Positions 21,426 through 33,890 are shown, counted from the stretch's first letter. The stretch: DNA of 64,000 bases from Sanghuangporus weigelae (GCA_033182465.1 CP137323.1:992001-1056000), one strand, 5' to 3'. Numbers and translations are program-made. The notes: generated by a model from the sequence alone, not told the origin.

Positions 21426-22286
21426 ATGTCAACCCAACCTAGCGGTTCCCAGTCTACAATCCCCGTCGCGCAACTTGAATCGATGAAATTCAAAATCTCC
21501 CAAATTATGGAATCCATAGTGTTACTTCAAAGAACAATCGAATGCGGTGGCCAGAATGCGATGCCATCTTGGCCAGACATACTCGCAAAATACAATGTCC
21601 TTCTCTCACAAACCCACAATCTCTCTACTTCCTTGGTTTCCACTCCACCATCTTCCCATGGCTCTTCTGACCAAGTTTCGTCTACTAAGCCATTGGCAAA
21701 GCTCGCGCTCCATCCTTCCTCTGCCCTTCCAGATCCGCAACTCGACAACGACCTCATCCCACTGCTGCGGAACCAACAGACTACGGATGTTCTTCGATTT
21801 GAAAACGATATCGTACGAAGACTATCAGAGCGCCTACCGACAGCTGCAATGCAGAAGGAGCGTCCGACGTCCATAGATACTTATACAGCCGTACTGAATG
21901 CATGCATTGACATTAAATCCGAGCACGACGCACGCTGCGACCGTGCAATGCGTGCAGTCGCACTACTACGCGAAAAGTACGATTGGAAAGCGCGCGTTGC
22001 TGTCGACGTCGAGGAGCCAGAAGAATTCGTATCCGTCAGCCCGCAGCTCCCGTTGTCTCCGTACAACAGCAACCGCATGTCACCTATTCCTCAAGCAACG
22101 GGACAGTCCGGCGATGATGAAATGGCGGTCGATGTATTCGGGGATGCAGAGGGTGCTGGAGACGAAGATGACGATAGCGATGACGATGAGGCAGAACTGG
22201 AGGAGGTCTTAGGACCTTCTCTCCAGCCAACGCCTGGTGGCACACCAGGACAAGACAGCGTTGCTTCCACACCTCGTCCAGATTGA
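21426..22286 (+). CDS. MED8: Mediator subunit 8
   Basis: A 286-residue single-exon frame. Med8 is part of the Mediator head and links activators to RNA polymerase II. The N-terminal half holds the family region: VAQLESMKFKISQIMESIVLLQR, then MPSWPDILAKYNVLLSQTHNLSTSL, predicted helices. A central part (LIPLLRNQQTTDVLRFENDIVRRL) is also typical. The last 80 residues are Pro/Ser-rich and strongly acidic (GDEDDDSDDDEAELEE), expected to be disordered. The start is the first ATG, preceded by CCAACACCATC. Confidence 0.88.
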   Translation: MSTQPSGSQSTIPVAQLESMKFKISQIMESIVLLQRTIECGGQNAMPSWPDILAKYNVLLSQTHNLSTSLVSTPPSSHGSSDQVSSTKPLAKLALHPSSALPDPQLDNDLIPLLRNQQTTDVLRFENDIVRRLSERLPTAAMQKERPTSIDTYTAVLNACIDIKSEHDARCDRAMRAVALLREKYDWKARVAVDVEEPEEFVSVSPQLPLSPYNSNRMSPIPQATGQSGDDEMAVDVFGDAEGAGDEDDDSDDDEAELEEVLGPSLQPTPGGTPGQDSVASTPRPD

Positions 22287-22388
22287 GGCTTTTCGGGGAC
22301 ATGTTGTTCTTGTGCGTGATATCAGATACATTTCGTCTCTTGGTGAATGCAAGCGTTTTGTATATTATTCAACTACTACTCTTCCCAC

Positions 22389-23197
22389 TCAATTCACGGT
22401 CTGCAAGTGTTTCGTGGATTCTATGAGCTTTTCCCATCTGCCGTCATTCCAGCTTGCCACCATTTTCCACTCGTCGCTATCAGCACCAAGGACAATCTTG
22501 GGCCATAACAAATACCCAATCACGATCGTATCTGCAAACGAGAACGTGTCTCCGAAGTAGTACAACTTATCTTCGCCATTTCGTTTGTAGAAACCCGCAA
22601 GCCTATCCAATCCTTCCTTCACCGTTTTCCAGACTGCATCGCGAGCAGGGCCGGGCGGTGCGAAATCTTCCAACTTCTTACCAAACATCTTCTCACGTGT
22701 GGTGCGAAAGTAAACCTGACTGGGCGGATTAAGGATTTTGTGGGCTGCTGGCAGGTTAATCGGACGTATTGGGAACGAAAAATTCGCTCCAACAACATGA
22801 TCCAGCACCGCGACGGCAGCACGAGATCCCGGTGGAAATAAGAGCGGCTTGTCCGGATAGGTAGCATCGAGATATTCCGCAATCTTCGTAGAATCTGTGA
22901 TGACCTTGCCCGTGGCTGAGTCATGAATCGCAGGTAGCGTATAGTGATCACGACCGTCGTCCTTCTTCGACGTCGGTGCTCCGCCGAGTTTCTTCAGAGT
23001 CGGCTCGATATCAGGGTATTCGACCCATTCTGTCTTGTATGGAACTCCCTTGTAGTTTAAAGAGATTCTGGACGAGTGTCAAATAGTCAGAAATTTCAAG
23101 AATGGAGCGATCAGCGTTACCATTACCTGGTTTTGAAGGTGTTTGGCGACCAGGCCTTTTCCGGCAGCTTTGAAGGGATATCGTAGAAGGTGATCAT
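22389..23197 (-). CDS. Glutathione S-transferase, etherase/FuA-like, copy 1
   Basis: Two exons (23127-23197, 22389-23067) give 249 residues. A thioredoxin-like N-terminal domain begins MITFYDIPSKLPEKAWSPNT, followed by NYKGVPYKTEWVEYPDI and the cis-Pro region YTLPAIHD with ITDSTKIAEYL for glutathione binding. The helical C-terminal domain ends GDTFSFADTIVIGYLLWPKI. The SPNT/TFKTR entry and WVEYPDI are typical of basidiomycete etherase-like and FuA-class GSTs, soluble enzymes linked to detoxification of wood-derived phenolics. The exact class is not certain. The tandem copy at 23685 is nearly identical in the 5' half and clearly diverged in the 3' half. Confidence 0.92.
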
Positions 23198-23684
23198 TGC
23201 AGAAGAACGCGAGTGCTAGTTCGCAAATCTGTATCCCATGGTCGTCTTATATCGTCCTTTTTAGTTTCGTAAGCTGGGCTCTCGAGCTCATTAATAAGAC
23301 TCTCTGATGCTTTCATGCTTTCACTTGGCATGTAGTAAGCTGGGCGGTTGAACATTACCAAGAGTGATAGTATCATCACACGTCAGCCCCAAACCATTTC
23401 ATTTCACTTTACAGAAATTTCAGGAAATACTTGTATGATTTGACTCAGCTACACAGGCCTCCGGAGACAGTAGACCGTCATGATAGCAGCCTGAGAGGAA
23501 CTGGGACCTCAACGTTTGAGTGGCACTTACTTTTATGGTCAGTCGACAGCCTCAACGGATTGTGTAACAGCGTATGCATCCTAGTCCCGATTAGCATATA
23601 TCTTCTCTTTTGTCCTTTATAACTTGTCTGATATACGTATACTTGTACATCGGCGTCTCCAAGTACTGGTCTCAATTTCCCAAT
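23198..23684. other. Spacer between the two GST genes
   Basis: 487 bp, no gene. It serves as promoter of copy 1 and 3' flank of copy 2. Confidence 0.45.
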
Positions 23685-24487
23685 TTAATTTACAACGTGA
23701 AGTTCCTTCGTCGATTCAACCAACTTTGCCCATCTTCCATCACACCAGCTCGCAAGCATTTTCCATTCGGCACTGTCAACACCAAAAATAATTTTCATCC
23801 ACACCAAAAATCCGATGACGACGGCATCTGCGAATGAGAACGTGTCTGCCAAGTAGAACAGTTTATCCTCCCCGTTCTTGTCATAGAATTCCGCGAGCTT
23901 GTCCAACCCTTCCTTCACTTCCTTCCAGATAGCATCGCGAGCGGGGCCCGGTGGGGCCAGCTCTTCGAGTTTCTTTCCGAACGACTTTTCGCGTGTGCTA
24001 CGGAAATATGCCTCGCTGGATTCATTGAGGCGATAATTCGATTCCGGAAGCAGAATGAGGAAAAGCTTGGTAATCTTCTGTATGAAGACGTATTCCAGCG
24101 TCGCGACGGCAGCACGAGATCCCGGTGGAAATAAGAGCGGCTTGTCGGGGTAGGTAGCGTCAAGGTATTCCGCAATCTTCGTAGAATCTGTGATGACCTT
24201 GCCCGTGGCTGAGTCATGAATCGCAGGTAGCGTATAGTGATCACGACCGTCCTTCTTCGACGTCGGTACTCCGCCGAGTTTCTTCAGAGTCGGCTCGATA
24301 TCAGGGTATTCGACCCATTCTGTCTTGTATGGAACTCCCTTGTAGTTTAAAGAGATTCTGGACGAGTGTCAAAATGTCAGAAATTTCAAGAATGGAGCAA
24401 TCAGTGTTGCCATTACCTGGTTTTGAAGGTGTTTGGAGACCAGGCCTTTCCCGGCAGCTTTGAGGGGATATCATAGAAGGTAATCAT
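23685..24487 (-). CDS. Glutathione S-transferase, etherase/FuA-like, copy 2
   Basis: Two exons (24417-24487, 23685-24357), 247 residues, with the intron at the same codon as in copy 1. The first domain differs from copy 1 by very few residues (SKLPGKAWSPNT here, and one fewer Asp in the KKDDG stretch). After residue ~125 the proteins diverge (YVFIQKITKLFLILLPESNYR here against HVVGANFSFPIRPINL). FLADTFSFADAVVIGFLVW-type residues keep the C-terminal fold. Divergent C-terminal domains on a shared glutathione site suggest different electrophilic substrates; that is inference. Confidence 0.92.
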
Positions 24488-25427
24488 CGTAGACGAGTGC
24501 AAGTGCTAGCTCACGAATCTGTACTCTCACCTGTGAGAGTGTGAGATGAGAAGTCGATGTACTGTACTACTTATATCGTTCTTCAAGCTTTAGTTTAGTA
24601 AGCTGTGCCCCCAAGCTCTTTAGTAAGACTTTCTGTAGCTTTCTCATGCTTTCCCCAATGTTTGCTGCGCCCGCAATCATCCCAGTAAGCTGTGAAGCTG
24701 AGAGGACCAATTGACTTCAGCGCAGTACAAGTTTGAGCTTGGATGACAAAGTTGAAGTCCTTATCTAGTCATGCTTCCCACGGTTACCCTCGTAAGTTCT
24801 TGAGCACCGACCACTATTCTTATTTTAAATGTCCGGAACGAACGGACCATATCGGTTCGTCTTGAAGGGTTGCCTATAGTATCGTACGCCCGCTTTACGA
24901 CCACCTCCTCGGATCTCCTCCCCCATTATGCGAATGAATCACACCTGGACTGATCACGTACTTTAATTGTTGTATGGTTTCCTGTCCTGAAGATGGAGAC
25001 TTTCGAGAACGGCCAGGGTGATCAGGATCTCCGTGATTTCCGCAACGATGTGCCTCATCTCCATACCATACGTGCTTAGAGGTGCTCTTGTCTTTCTCTG
25101 ATGGCACGCAGACAAATTCCTCGGGCATTGCCTGGCATTATGCCCAATTGGACCGTGTCATTCATAATACTGACGCTAGTCATGATCGGGACCTTTCGAA
25201 CCACTTGTCTTATGATGATGGGACCAAATGCAGTATCGCCGAGAACTCCTACCTGCGCGTCTAATTATCTTTGGCATCGTTTGGATCGCCTTCCTCCACC
25301 GATCACAATCACCAGCCACTATGCACACATTTTCAGGTTTGATCTTCCCATTCGGCCAGCATTCTGCGAGGATTACATAGCCAATATTTCGGCACCTGAA
25401 CCATGATACCCGGCTGCTAGCTGTTGG
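24488..25427. other. Gene-free stretch
   Basis: Promoter side of GST copy 2 and of the DUF6533 gene. Open frames near 24895-25406 overlap on both strands and show no recognisable domain. Confidence 0.35.
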
Positions 25428-25435
25428 TATTTAAA
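25428..25435 (+). promoter_or_regulatory. TATA-like box of DUF6533 gene A
   Basis: TATTTAAA, about 48 bp before the ATG at 25476. Confidence 0.4.
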
Positions 25436-25475
25436 GTGCGGGAATTAGCCTCCTGTTCTCTACCCGATCAGCAGT

Positions 25476-27253
25476 ATGAACATAAAGGCCAACCACAATG
25501 ATGCCGCAATGGAAGCGCTTTTGCAGACATATTCAGATTTACGGACGTTCAATGTGAGTATCAAATTGAAATTTATCACCTTATTTGACCTACGTTACTA
25601 TACCAGTTAGTCGTCGGTATGTCCTCACATGCTGGGAAGGGCCATCTGTGAGCTGAGATAGGCCTTAGTGTCATTTTTAGCCCTGGCAGTCTATGACACC
25701 ATTATCTGTTTAGCGGAGTACGCTTCGGTCTCGATTATTTGTGAGGATGTCGTATGCTGACATTCTTCGTACACCATCTAGTGAGGTGAGATCATTGCGT
25801 ACCATGCTGTAGTAACCCAAGAATGAGCTCCTAAACTGTTAGAGACGCCTTATCTGGGTGAGTTTTACCTCTTTTCGATGCAGCTCCGTATTGAAGCCCG
25901 GTTTTGTCTAGAAAGCCAAATGGTCGTCGGGAAAGTTCCTGTATATTGGCTCTCGATACTCGATAATCCTCTACCTGCTAATGTTGATTCCAAGTAAGTT
26001 TCACGATTCTTTCTTCACATCCAATGGTTATTGATCATCTTTAAACATATAGTGCGAGTAGCGAAGGATTGCTCAATTTCAGTAAGAGCTAGAAATATAG
26101 AGCATTACCAAACCGGAGCTAATCGGATGTCTAGTCGGCAAAAGTTCACTTTAACGTTCAATTATGGTGCGTGCAACTTCCGCTGGTTAGAACGCACTTT
26201 CTCAGTCCTCCGTCGGGCTAGGTTTCATTGGAGGATTCTGCCCGGAATGTCAGTCGCGATGCTCATCTCAGATCCCATTGTAACCTATTTTCATCGAGTA
26301 AATGTAGGTTTGATGGCATTTCGAACGTACGCTTTGTATGCTGGGAAAAGGACTATTAAATGGTTCATTATTCTGCTTTTCGTCGTGTGTACCATTCACG
26401 CCTTCGCCTTGGTGTCATCTTACTTCTGCTTTCTTTCAGTCGGAGCAAATCGCGCTACTTGGGATGTTCGGCCTTATTACTGCGAAGGCGACATGTACGT
26501 TTGCTTCTAGCCTAATGCTAGATAATACTAACAACTCCTTGGTGAAGTCACTCCTCCACCAATGTATGTCCTTTGATAAGCATGATTCATTGCAAGTCAT
26601 AACATGTATCGTACTTTCAGGCCGGGCCTTCCGTGTATCTTTTCTGTTTCATCCAGGCCAAGATTCGGGTCCATAGGCGCCTACCTCTGCGGTTTCGTGT
26701 TGGGTGTAACCTTGTGGACCATGTCTCTGACGAAGTTACTTAGAATTGGTACGATTCTGGCTCCCTACATTCCAAATGCTATTTCTCCTGACGTTGAGAT
26801 ACCAGTCCTAGCCGGGGAACGTAGCATCGTCCTTATTCTCCTACGTGATGGTAAGAGCTATTCTATCAGTCTCTTGCCTGTACTGGCGCGAAACTTATCG
26901 TATTCATTTAGGTGCTCTATACTTTACGATTTGCACTTTGTCAGTCTGTCTGCGAGTGTCGATTATACACAGACAAACTAATTTCGTTTCTAATTTCTAG
27001 GTTACTCCTGTCCGAAGTTCTGGTCTTTCTCTTTGTGCCAGAGCAACGCTCAGTGCTTAGGGACATTGCATTACCCGTCATGATAAGCATGTCCTCCGTT
27101 TTATCCGGCCGTTTCATTCTTCATCTCAGAGAGCATGTTTTTGAGAGTTGCCGAGTTGAGAGCCGTTCTCTTCCTTGGCCATCTTTCCGAGAAGTAACAT
27201 CGACCAAGGAGAGCCCACGGTTTGCTAATTCATATGCTTCACAATACTGTTGA
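25476..27253 (+). CDS. DUF6533-type multi-pass membrane protein, copy A
   Basis: An intron-rich gene starting MNIKANHNDAAMEALLQTYSDL and ending SYASQYC. Recognisable pieces are the first membrane helix with FLALAVYDTIICLAE, spliced to DEVRSL (the YD..EV signature of DUF6533), then KWSSGKFLYIGSRYSIILYL, and GLMAFRTYALYAGK before a helix IKWFIILLFVVC. The last exon has LLLSEVLVFLFVPEQRSVLRDIALP and RFILHLREHVFESC. Around seven helices are expected. Inner exon borders are only partly resolved, so damage in the middle cannot be ruled out. The family is large in Agaricomycetes and has no known function. Confidence 0.75.
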
Positions 27254-27700
27254 TGAATGATCACGATCCATGTCCATCCCCTTTCCACCTCCATCCCCTT
27301 TCCACCTCCATTATACTCCTATTACTTGGTGACAGTCGGCCTTACGTTCATGCGGGCATGATTCTTGTGTTTGAGCACTCCTGTGATATCCCACTATGAC
27401 CTTTGTTTCTGCTTCCATACTCGCGGACACCAGGCTATAGTGTATCTCAAAAAAATTAATTGGACTCAATTTTGATGATTTTCTGTCACAAGTAATCGCG
27501 CGTGTCGTTCAATTCCCAGATTAGCAACACCGAACGAAGCCTCGAGTCCTTTGGTTCCGCTTCGATCATTTAACCTTCTCAATATCCGATCGGCGGCATC
27601 AATCACTGAACCCGCATCCGGGAATGAACGGCATACGGGAGAATTCTGAGACGAGGTACAATGGCACTAGTTCTGATGATCCGTCTGTTTTCTTCGTGGC
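27254..27700. other. Spacer between the DUF6533 genes
   Basis: No gene. It contains two direct 18-bp copies of CATCCCCTTTCCACCTC near 27276-27311. Confidence 0.5.
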
Positions 27701-27708
27701 TATATAAA
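27701..27708 (+). promoter_or_regulatory. TATA box of DUF6533 gene B
   Basis: TATATAAA, 69 bp before the ATG at 27777. Confidence 0.6.
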
Positions 27709-27776
27709 TCCAGGGTCACATAGGAGATGCGACTGCTGTACCTCTCGCCCTTGCTTTTAGGATCACCAAGAAGAGT

Positions 27777-29571
27777 ATGGACAATGACACTTCAATGCGG
27801 CTTCAAATACTTTGTCAAACAATCTCAGATTCGCGAACTTGCAATGTAAGTAGGAATTCTAAATGCTACGTATCGTCAATTCTCACGTCTTCTATAGATT
27901 ATCATTGGTATGCTGCGAAATACGGGCGGCCTGTCTCAGGGACTGACGGGCATTTCAGTTGCTTTCTTAGCTCTGGCCGCGTATGACATAGTCATATGCT
28001 TTTCAGAGTATGTTGTGGTGTCCTCCTTCCTTCGGTGTATTTTCTCGAGAAGATGCGCTGACGTTTCATTCTACTTTCACCAGCGAAGTCAGTGCTATCA
28101 GCACTGTCATCCATATCGCAACTGACGATGTCTTCAACATCAGTGTCATCTTATATGGGTTCTTCTTTCCCGTGCCATTTAGGGCTTGATGGGCTAATCT
28201 TCACCTAGAATGCACAATGGTCGACGGGTAACATTTTGTATATTGGGTGCCGTTATTTGATGTTCCTTTACCTGGTGATGCTACTTCATAGTACGTTTCC
28301 TAGCTTTTCATTCAATTTTCATACACCGTGCATGTCTGATGGCTCCCATCTATGTACATGCACGTCTAGTACGGTTTAAAACCGATTGCTCGTCAACGGT
28401 AAATCTCTGAAGCCTGAATGCCCTACGCCCGGTATCCAAATAAATGGACTTTTAGGAAACCAAACAACTGTTCCACCTTCAGTTATGGTACATGAGCCTA
28501 CTAATCTTGATTTCCTGATTCCATCAGCTTCCCCTCAGGCTGGGCTTAATAGGCGCATTCTGTCCAGAATGTCAGTTCGATTGTTTTCAGTACTGCCTTT
28601 GACGTTCCATTCATGCCTTCGAACAAAAGGTTTGATGGCTTTGAGAACTTACGCACTCTACTCTGGAAGAGTGTTTGCTAAGTGGTGTATTATATCACTG
28701 CTTGTCGTAAGTATCATCGCTCCCGACTTTGCTTATTCCATATTACGTTTTGGACAGGCAGAACTAGTCTCGCTCCTGAAATTATTCGTTTTCATTACTA
28801 CAAAGGTGGCATGTAAGTCAATTCTACTTCTGTGTACGGGTTTACGACAGATTTCACACTTATATAGTTTCATCTGGGCCACCAGCTGTGTATGTTATCT
28901 TGCTGCACGTTCGAGTACACTTGGGAATGACAATTTGAACCAGTTCTGGACTTCCGTACATCCTCTCCATATCTTACATGCCAAGAGCAGAGTCGATAGG
29001 CTCCTATCTCAGTGGATTCATATAGGGAGCTAGCCTATGGATCTTGTCTCTGTTCAAGTTACTCCGAGTTGGTACGATCATTAGTTTCCCATTAGCGTTG
29101 TTTCCTTCTGATCTGAAGCTAAACTTCTCAGTTTTGACGGGACAACGAAGAATTAGTTTGATTCTCTTGCGTGATGGTAAGCAATGTTTCTGAAATTTAT
29201 CTCTCTTCTCTTCTGACAATGGCCCCAAACCAGGTCCTTTATACCTCACAGGCTGCACGATGTCAGTCCAAACGGTAACATACTTCATTGTCAGACTGAC
29301 TATAGATGCTCTCTCTAGACTATTACTTTCAGAGGTCCTGGTCTTTTTGTTCATGCCAGAACGACGTGAAATGCTCAGGGATATTGCTTTACCGGTCTTG
29401 GTCAGCATGTCTTCGATCCTATCAAGCAGGCTCATTCTCCATCTTAGAGACCACGTTTCAGAAAGCTGTGAGGTGGAAAGTCGATCTCTTCCTATGCTTC
29501 AGTTCCGAAAGACGGAATTAAGTATGGAAAGTCCTAGGGTCTTGGATTCGTATGCATCGCAGTATTGCTGA
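27777..29571 (+). CDS. DUF6533-type multi-pass membrane protein, copy B
   Basis: Starts MDNDTSMRLQILCQTISDSRTCN and ends SYASQYC, as copy A does. It matches copy A exon by exon: FLALAAYDIVICFS then DEVSAIS, GLMALRTYALYSGR before KWCIISLLVVSII, and a final exon with LLLSEVLVFLFMPERREMLRDIALP and RLILHLRDHVSESCEVESRSLP. The shared intron positions show tandem duplication. Middle exons are not fully resolved. Function unknown; plasma-membrane or endomembrane location is inferred from hydrophobic helices. Confidence 0.75.
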
Positions 29572-30280
29572 AGATGGTCTGAAAGTCGCGTTAGATTTGT
29601 CAAGCTTACGATGTATGTACATAGCTCACCCGACCAGGCCATCAATATATGATAGGTCCTATATACCAGTCGGTATTTTGATAGAATAGTATTCGGCAGT
29701 TCTGTAGGTATAATATTGTGTTACGCGCTTCAAGGTTACGACAGATATGATATCGATCATTGAAGACTCCACCGATGTTAGTCAGATAGTAGCCTCCGAA
29801 ACTATAGCCAGCAAGGCTCCTCGAGTCGAAGAAGTTCTGTTTGTTCGGTGTTAGGGTGGGTAGACGGAAAAGACAATTTTCGACACTTCTGTAGGAACAA
29901 AATCTCAACGCGAGATACGATTCAGTCGCGCAACGGTCGGGAAGGGACGCAAGCAAGGAAGCAGGAGTCGAGAAGAGACATATCATCGTGTTGAAGAAGT
30001 TATAGGAATTAGAAAACTCCGCAGATGTGGAAAGGATGACATGACCTCGTAAGGCGCGGGATCTCAGGGAGGCAGGATCTACATCCACAGGGTTGTGCTG
30101 CGATAGCTCTATTCACCAGTAGATGCATGAACAAATCCATGAACCGGAGAGAGATAGTTCCTCAATGATAGCGCCTTGTCCACTTAGCAGTATAAACTCC
30201 GACCGCATCTAGTTGATACGCATGGGTAACAATACGATCCATTCTTACAGACTGGCCTGTGTAACCGAATATAGATTTAT
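29572..30280. other. Gene-free stretch
   Basis: A 148-codon minus-strand frame (29642-30088) has no family resemblance and no splice-supported extension. Treated as noncoding. Confidence 0.35.
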
Positions 30281-32007
30281 CTAGTTTGGCTCCCACATCA
30301 GTTCATTCAATGGTATCTCAAGTCTCCTCGCTACCAAGAGTGCTTGATCATACCCAATTCCGCACCTAAACGAGACTCCTTCCAGTTTTTCTTGAACAGT
30401 TGCACGGTGCAAGAGATGCATCGAAACTAATTCCCGTATCTAGAAGGTCATATAAGAAATAAATAGGTGGGGACTGAGATGTGGCTTACCGAAGCCGACG
30501 TTTGAACTCGGTATACGTCTACCTCTACTTTGAGCTCGGATACATCGTCCATCCTTTTACCGATCTCATCATCATATTCTCGCAGAAGTGAACCGAGAAT
30601 GGCGACCAACCGGTCGTATGAGAACGACATAGGCCCTATGAGGCGCTGAGGCACCTGATCGCGATTGCAGCTAATTAGTTCGTGAAGAAATGACGGTTAC
30701 AAACTGTAGACCTTAGCGATAGCCCCAGACTTCGTTTTCCTCGTACCGCCTCCTTTACGTTTACGCCGTGACTTTTCGTCGGTCCCTCGACCAAATATGC
30801 GATAATCCGTCTTTGCAGGGTTATAGGACGCAAGGAAGGACGCCAATATAATGAACATCGAGAGAACAGACAGCTTCGAGACCGAGCTCGTTGCATCTAT
30901 TGATGGGTCTGACGCAGAGGGTAGTTGCGCTCGCCTCAAATCATCAAGCCCAAATCCCATCGGAAACGAGTTGGCAACGCTCCACTCGGTCCGTTCCATG
31001 CTCCGGGGGTACAAGTTCTCCATGGCGCTCATGAGCGTTGGATTGAAAATTCTCAACAATTTTATTCGAGCAGCTTCGGATGGAGCAACGAATGGACCTT
31101 CTTCTTGATGCTTCCAGTCTTCTAGTACAGGAGAAACGAATCCAGGCCACCGTACGGCCACGATGTAAGCGAGTTCTATGGGATCGGAAACAAAGGGTGA
31201 GCAGACGTCGAATACTGCTTCAACGAAATGTCGGAATAGTGGCTCGAGAGATGAGTTATACATCGATACCACATCTCCGGTATCTGTAGGGAAAGTAGCA
31301 CATATTCTCTCTATAGTGTCTAATTCTGATATGAGCCGCGCAATACTGAGAATGGGATTCAAGCAAACCTTCTCTGTTTAATTTATCTATTTCAATGATG
31401 TAGGGATCAGCCAGAGTGCCGGGAGCCGGTGTGATATCCTCCCACGCGTCCTCTGATATGAATATCGTCGCAACGTTGAGCTTCGTCTATGAATAGCAAA
31501 TTCAGTATATTCTTGAGAATAAATAACTGGACTCACCAGCTCTTGAAGTCTGGATAATGGATGTATTAGTCTCGGTAGCGTCTCTTTCAGTCTCTCCGCG
31601 CGTTCCAGAACAAGGATTATCTTCATAGGGTCATCTTTCTCGTCCAGCGTCGAAGCCAAATCCGCATTAGGGAATAGTGCGCGAATGTTGTGCAGAAAAT
31701 CGTCAATATTATCGTTCTTCTGATTTGTTAGTACAGCGCGTTTGGCCTCGACATCGGACTCGGAGTAGCATTCCAGAAGATCATACAGAATAGAGTCAAA
31801 CAGAAGCCTCTGTGAGAAGCATGCGATACAGTCGACAAAAGCGAAAACAAGACGCGAGGAAGAAAGTTGCTCGGATAAAACCTGCTTTAGCGTTAATTGA
31901 GCCACGTTGGCAGATGAGGTATCTCGGATGAAGATGAATGAGGGGAACTTTGCCCCAATGATCGTCCTGAGCTGAAGTTTCAGTTCGCCCTGACTCGAGG
32001 AGGACAT
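30281..32007 (-). CDS. ORC5: Origin recognition complex subunit 5
   Basis: Five exons (31537-32007, 31369-31486, 30712-31325, 30490-30654, 30281-30439) give 508 residues. Orc5 is an AAA+ subunit of the complex that marks replication origins and loads MCM. Family stretches are ISEDAWEDITPAPG...DPYIIEI, HFVEAVFDVCSPF...DPIELAYIVAVRWPGF, the C-terminal FIILASFLASYNPAKTDYR followed by a basic run (RRKRKGGGTRK), VPQRLIGPMSFSYDRLVAI, SMHLLHR and EIPLNELMWEPN. The position expected for Walker A (FIFIRDTSSANVAQ) has no GKT, so nucleotide binding is probably lost. One intron (31326-31368) is only 43 nt and is needed to join NREE to LDTIERI. Confidence 0.9.
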
Positions 32008-33884
32008 ATTTCTGCTGTCGCGGTTCGTTCGTTCGACACAAGGCCGTGGATGGATTGAGCAGAAGCCTGAGGGAGCGAGATGTCACATCATGTGATATAT
32101 GACCTACGTGACTTTTGTGTCCAAATCGCCGCGGCGCTTGTTTAGACCTTCAAGTTCTGATTCTCCGTTATGGTTCTTGTCTCGTCTTCTACTTCATATC
32201 CACCTTCGATAGAGCTCTCTTATAATCGCACTGAATGATTATCATTGCAAATACCGGGTCTGGATTTATTGCAGTTCTTTCTCCGCCTCTAAAAATGTCT
32301 ATTTCTTTCATCTTGCCGAACGGAAAACAATAAGAACCTACGTATGCTGCTGTATGCGCTCCATCCGAAACAACCAACGTTCTAGTTGACGTCTCCTAAG
32401 TAAGAGGAACTGGAGAGTGACACCTCTGTACGGACCATATATACCCTAAGTAAGGCCATGTTTTCTCCAGCATTAATATATTGACGAGCTCAAGGTGAAG
32501 AATACCTAGTATACTGTTGAAAATCTCTGTCCATTGCACTACACGGCTTTGAATTGACCAGGAAGCGGTTCCGAATATGCCCTTCTTCTGAATATCTTTG
32601 ACCGATGGCGATAATAATCTTGCAAACCCAGGAGCCAAAAGTCGTTCCACCGAAAATATGCCAGGTATATTGACCTGAGTCTAGTCGACAATACGTACTG
32701 CCAAGCCAGGCAGACGATGGGTTTTGATTTGATGAAATCCTGCGGACTAACCTCATTAAGAAGACCTACATAGATCGGCTTTCGGAGAACCTCTATTAGC
32801 CATTATAATAAATTGGTTCAAGGGTCAGAAGGTCATGACAATACAGAAGAGCTGAAGATGCGGGAGCATATCAATATACTTCCGCCTTGGAAAGTGCCAC
32901 AAGGTATTCTCTGCCAACCAAGGTCGCACTGCTCATGCGTTTGAGGACAAGGCTCAATTCTAACATGTATGACTCTAGCGTTTGTGAAGTACAGAACTAC
33001 AATCGTTGACGTCAGTTTTTTACAGTCCAGAGCTTCGAGCATCAGTCCTCCGCGATCAGGAATACCGACACCATTTGGAATTGTCAATATCTGGGACGGC
33101 TGTAATCATCTTCCGGAATCTCAAGAATCTTATCCGATATAAAATTGACACAGGATGATGAGAATGGATCGATCCCGGCGAAATAGCTGCATGTACAACA
33201 CGTGAGGCGAGTCCCGACCGGCCGATGCGTCGCAGCGGTCTCCGATCGAGCGAGCGATCTTGAAAGGCCAGGCTCTAATTATGCGCAGTCTTGTAGCACG
33301 TTTGCGTGCTCAATGATCACACAGCACGCAATAAAAATAGGCTGGGATTCCTGTATCGGCTCAGAAGCATTCGGTGAAGAGATAGGTACGTGATGCTGTA
33401 CATGTTCGCGCAAGGCACAAGATGTAGTGAAGGGAAGCTGAGCAGACTTGACCACACGAGGAGCTCTCCAATATAGGTCCCAGGAAAATATTTTCGCCAC
33501 ACTATCATCGCACCAACGCCACAACGATGTCATGGGTGCGAACGTGCATACCGAATCCAAGCAAGTGCCCTCTTTCTTTTGTTCTTCCAATGCACCGCTT
33601 CAGGCGACCCTTGTCCTCCGATCAGACGGATGCGACTGGAACCGAGAAGGTTTGAGAGACGAAAGGAGGCGAAAGTCCGGATGAGGCACTGAGCTTTTTT
33701 GTGGTACACAGCCTTTGGGGCCATTTTGCATAATCCTTCTCTAATTGGATTATTCTAAACGAAAAGAGCCAATCCACTTCCTGGGTATTGAAGTTGATGG
33801 AGGGCCTTAGAGCTATGCTGACTTCAATGTGATCGATAGGACTGAACGCAGTTCGGGAGACCGCATCAGTGCTAACGATAAGGC
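32008..33884. other. Long gene-free stretch
   Basis: 1.9 kb with only short frames on both strands (for example 32833-33087 and 33279-33590). None has a motif or codon pattern I can support. Confidence 0.35.
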
Positions 33885-33890
33885 TTAAAT
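33885..33890 (+). promoter_or_regulatory. TATA-like box of the Ser/Gly-rich protein gene
   Basis: TTAAAT in GGCTTAAATACC, about 100 bp before the ATG at 33988. Confidence 0.3.

Noticed and set aside
29642-30088. 148-codon minus-strand frame
   Set aside because: No family resemblance, odd composition for a small protein, no splice partners.
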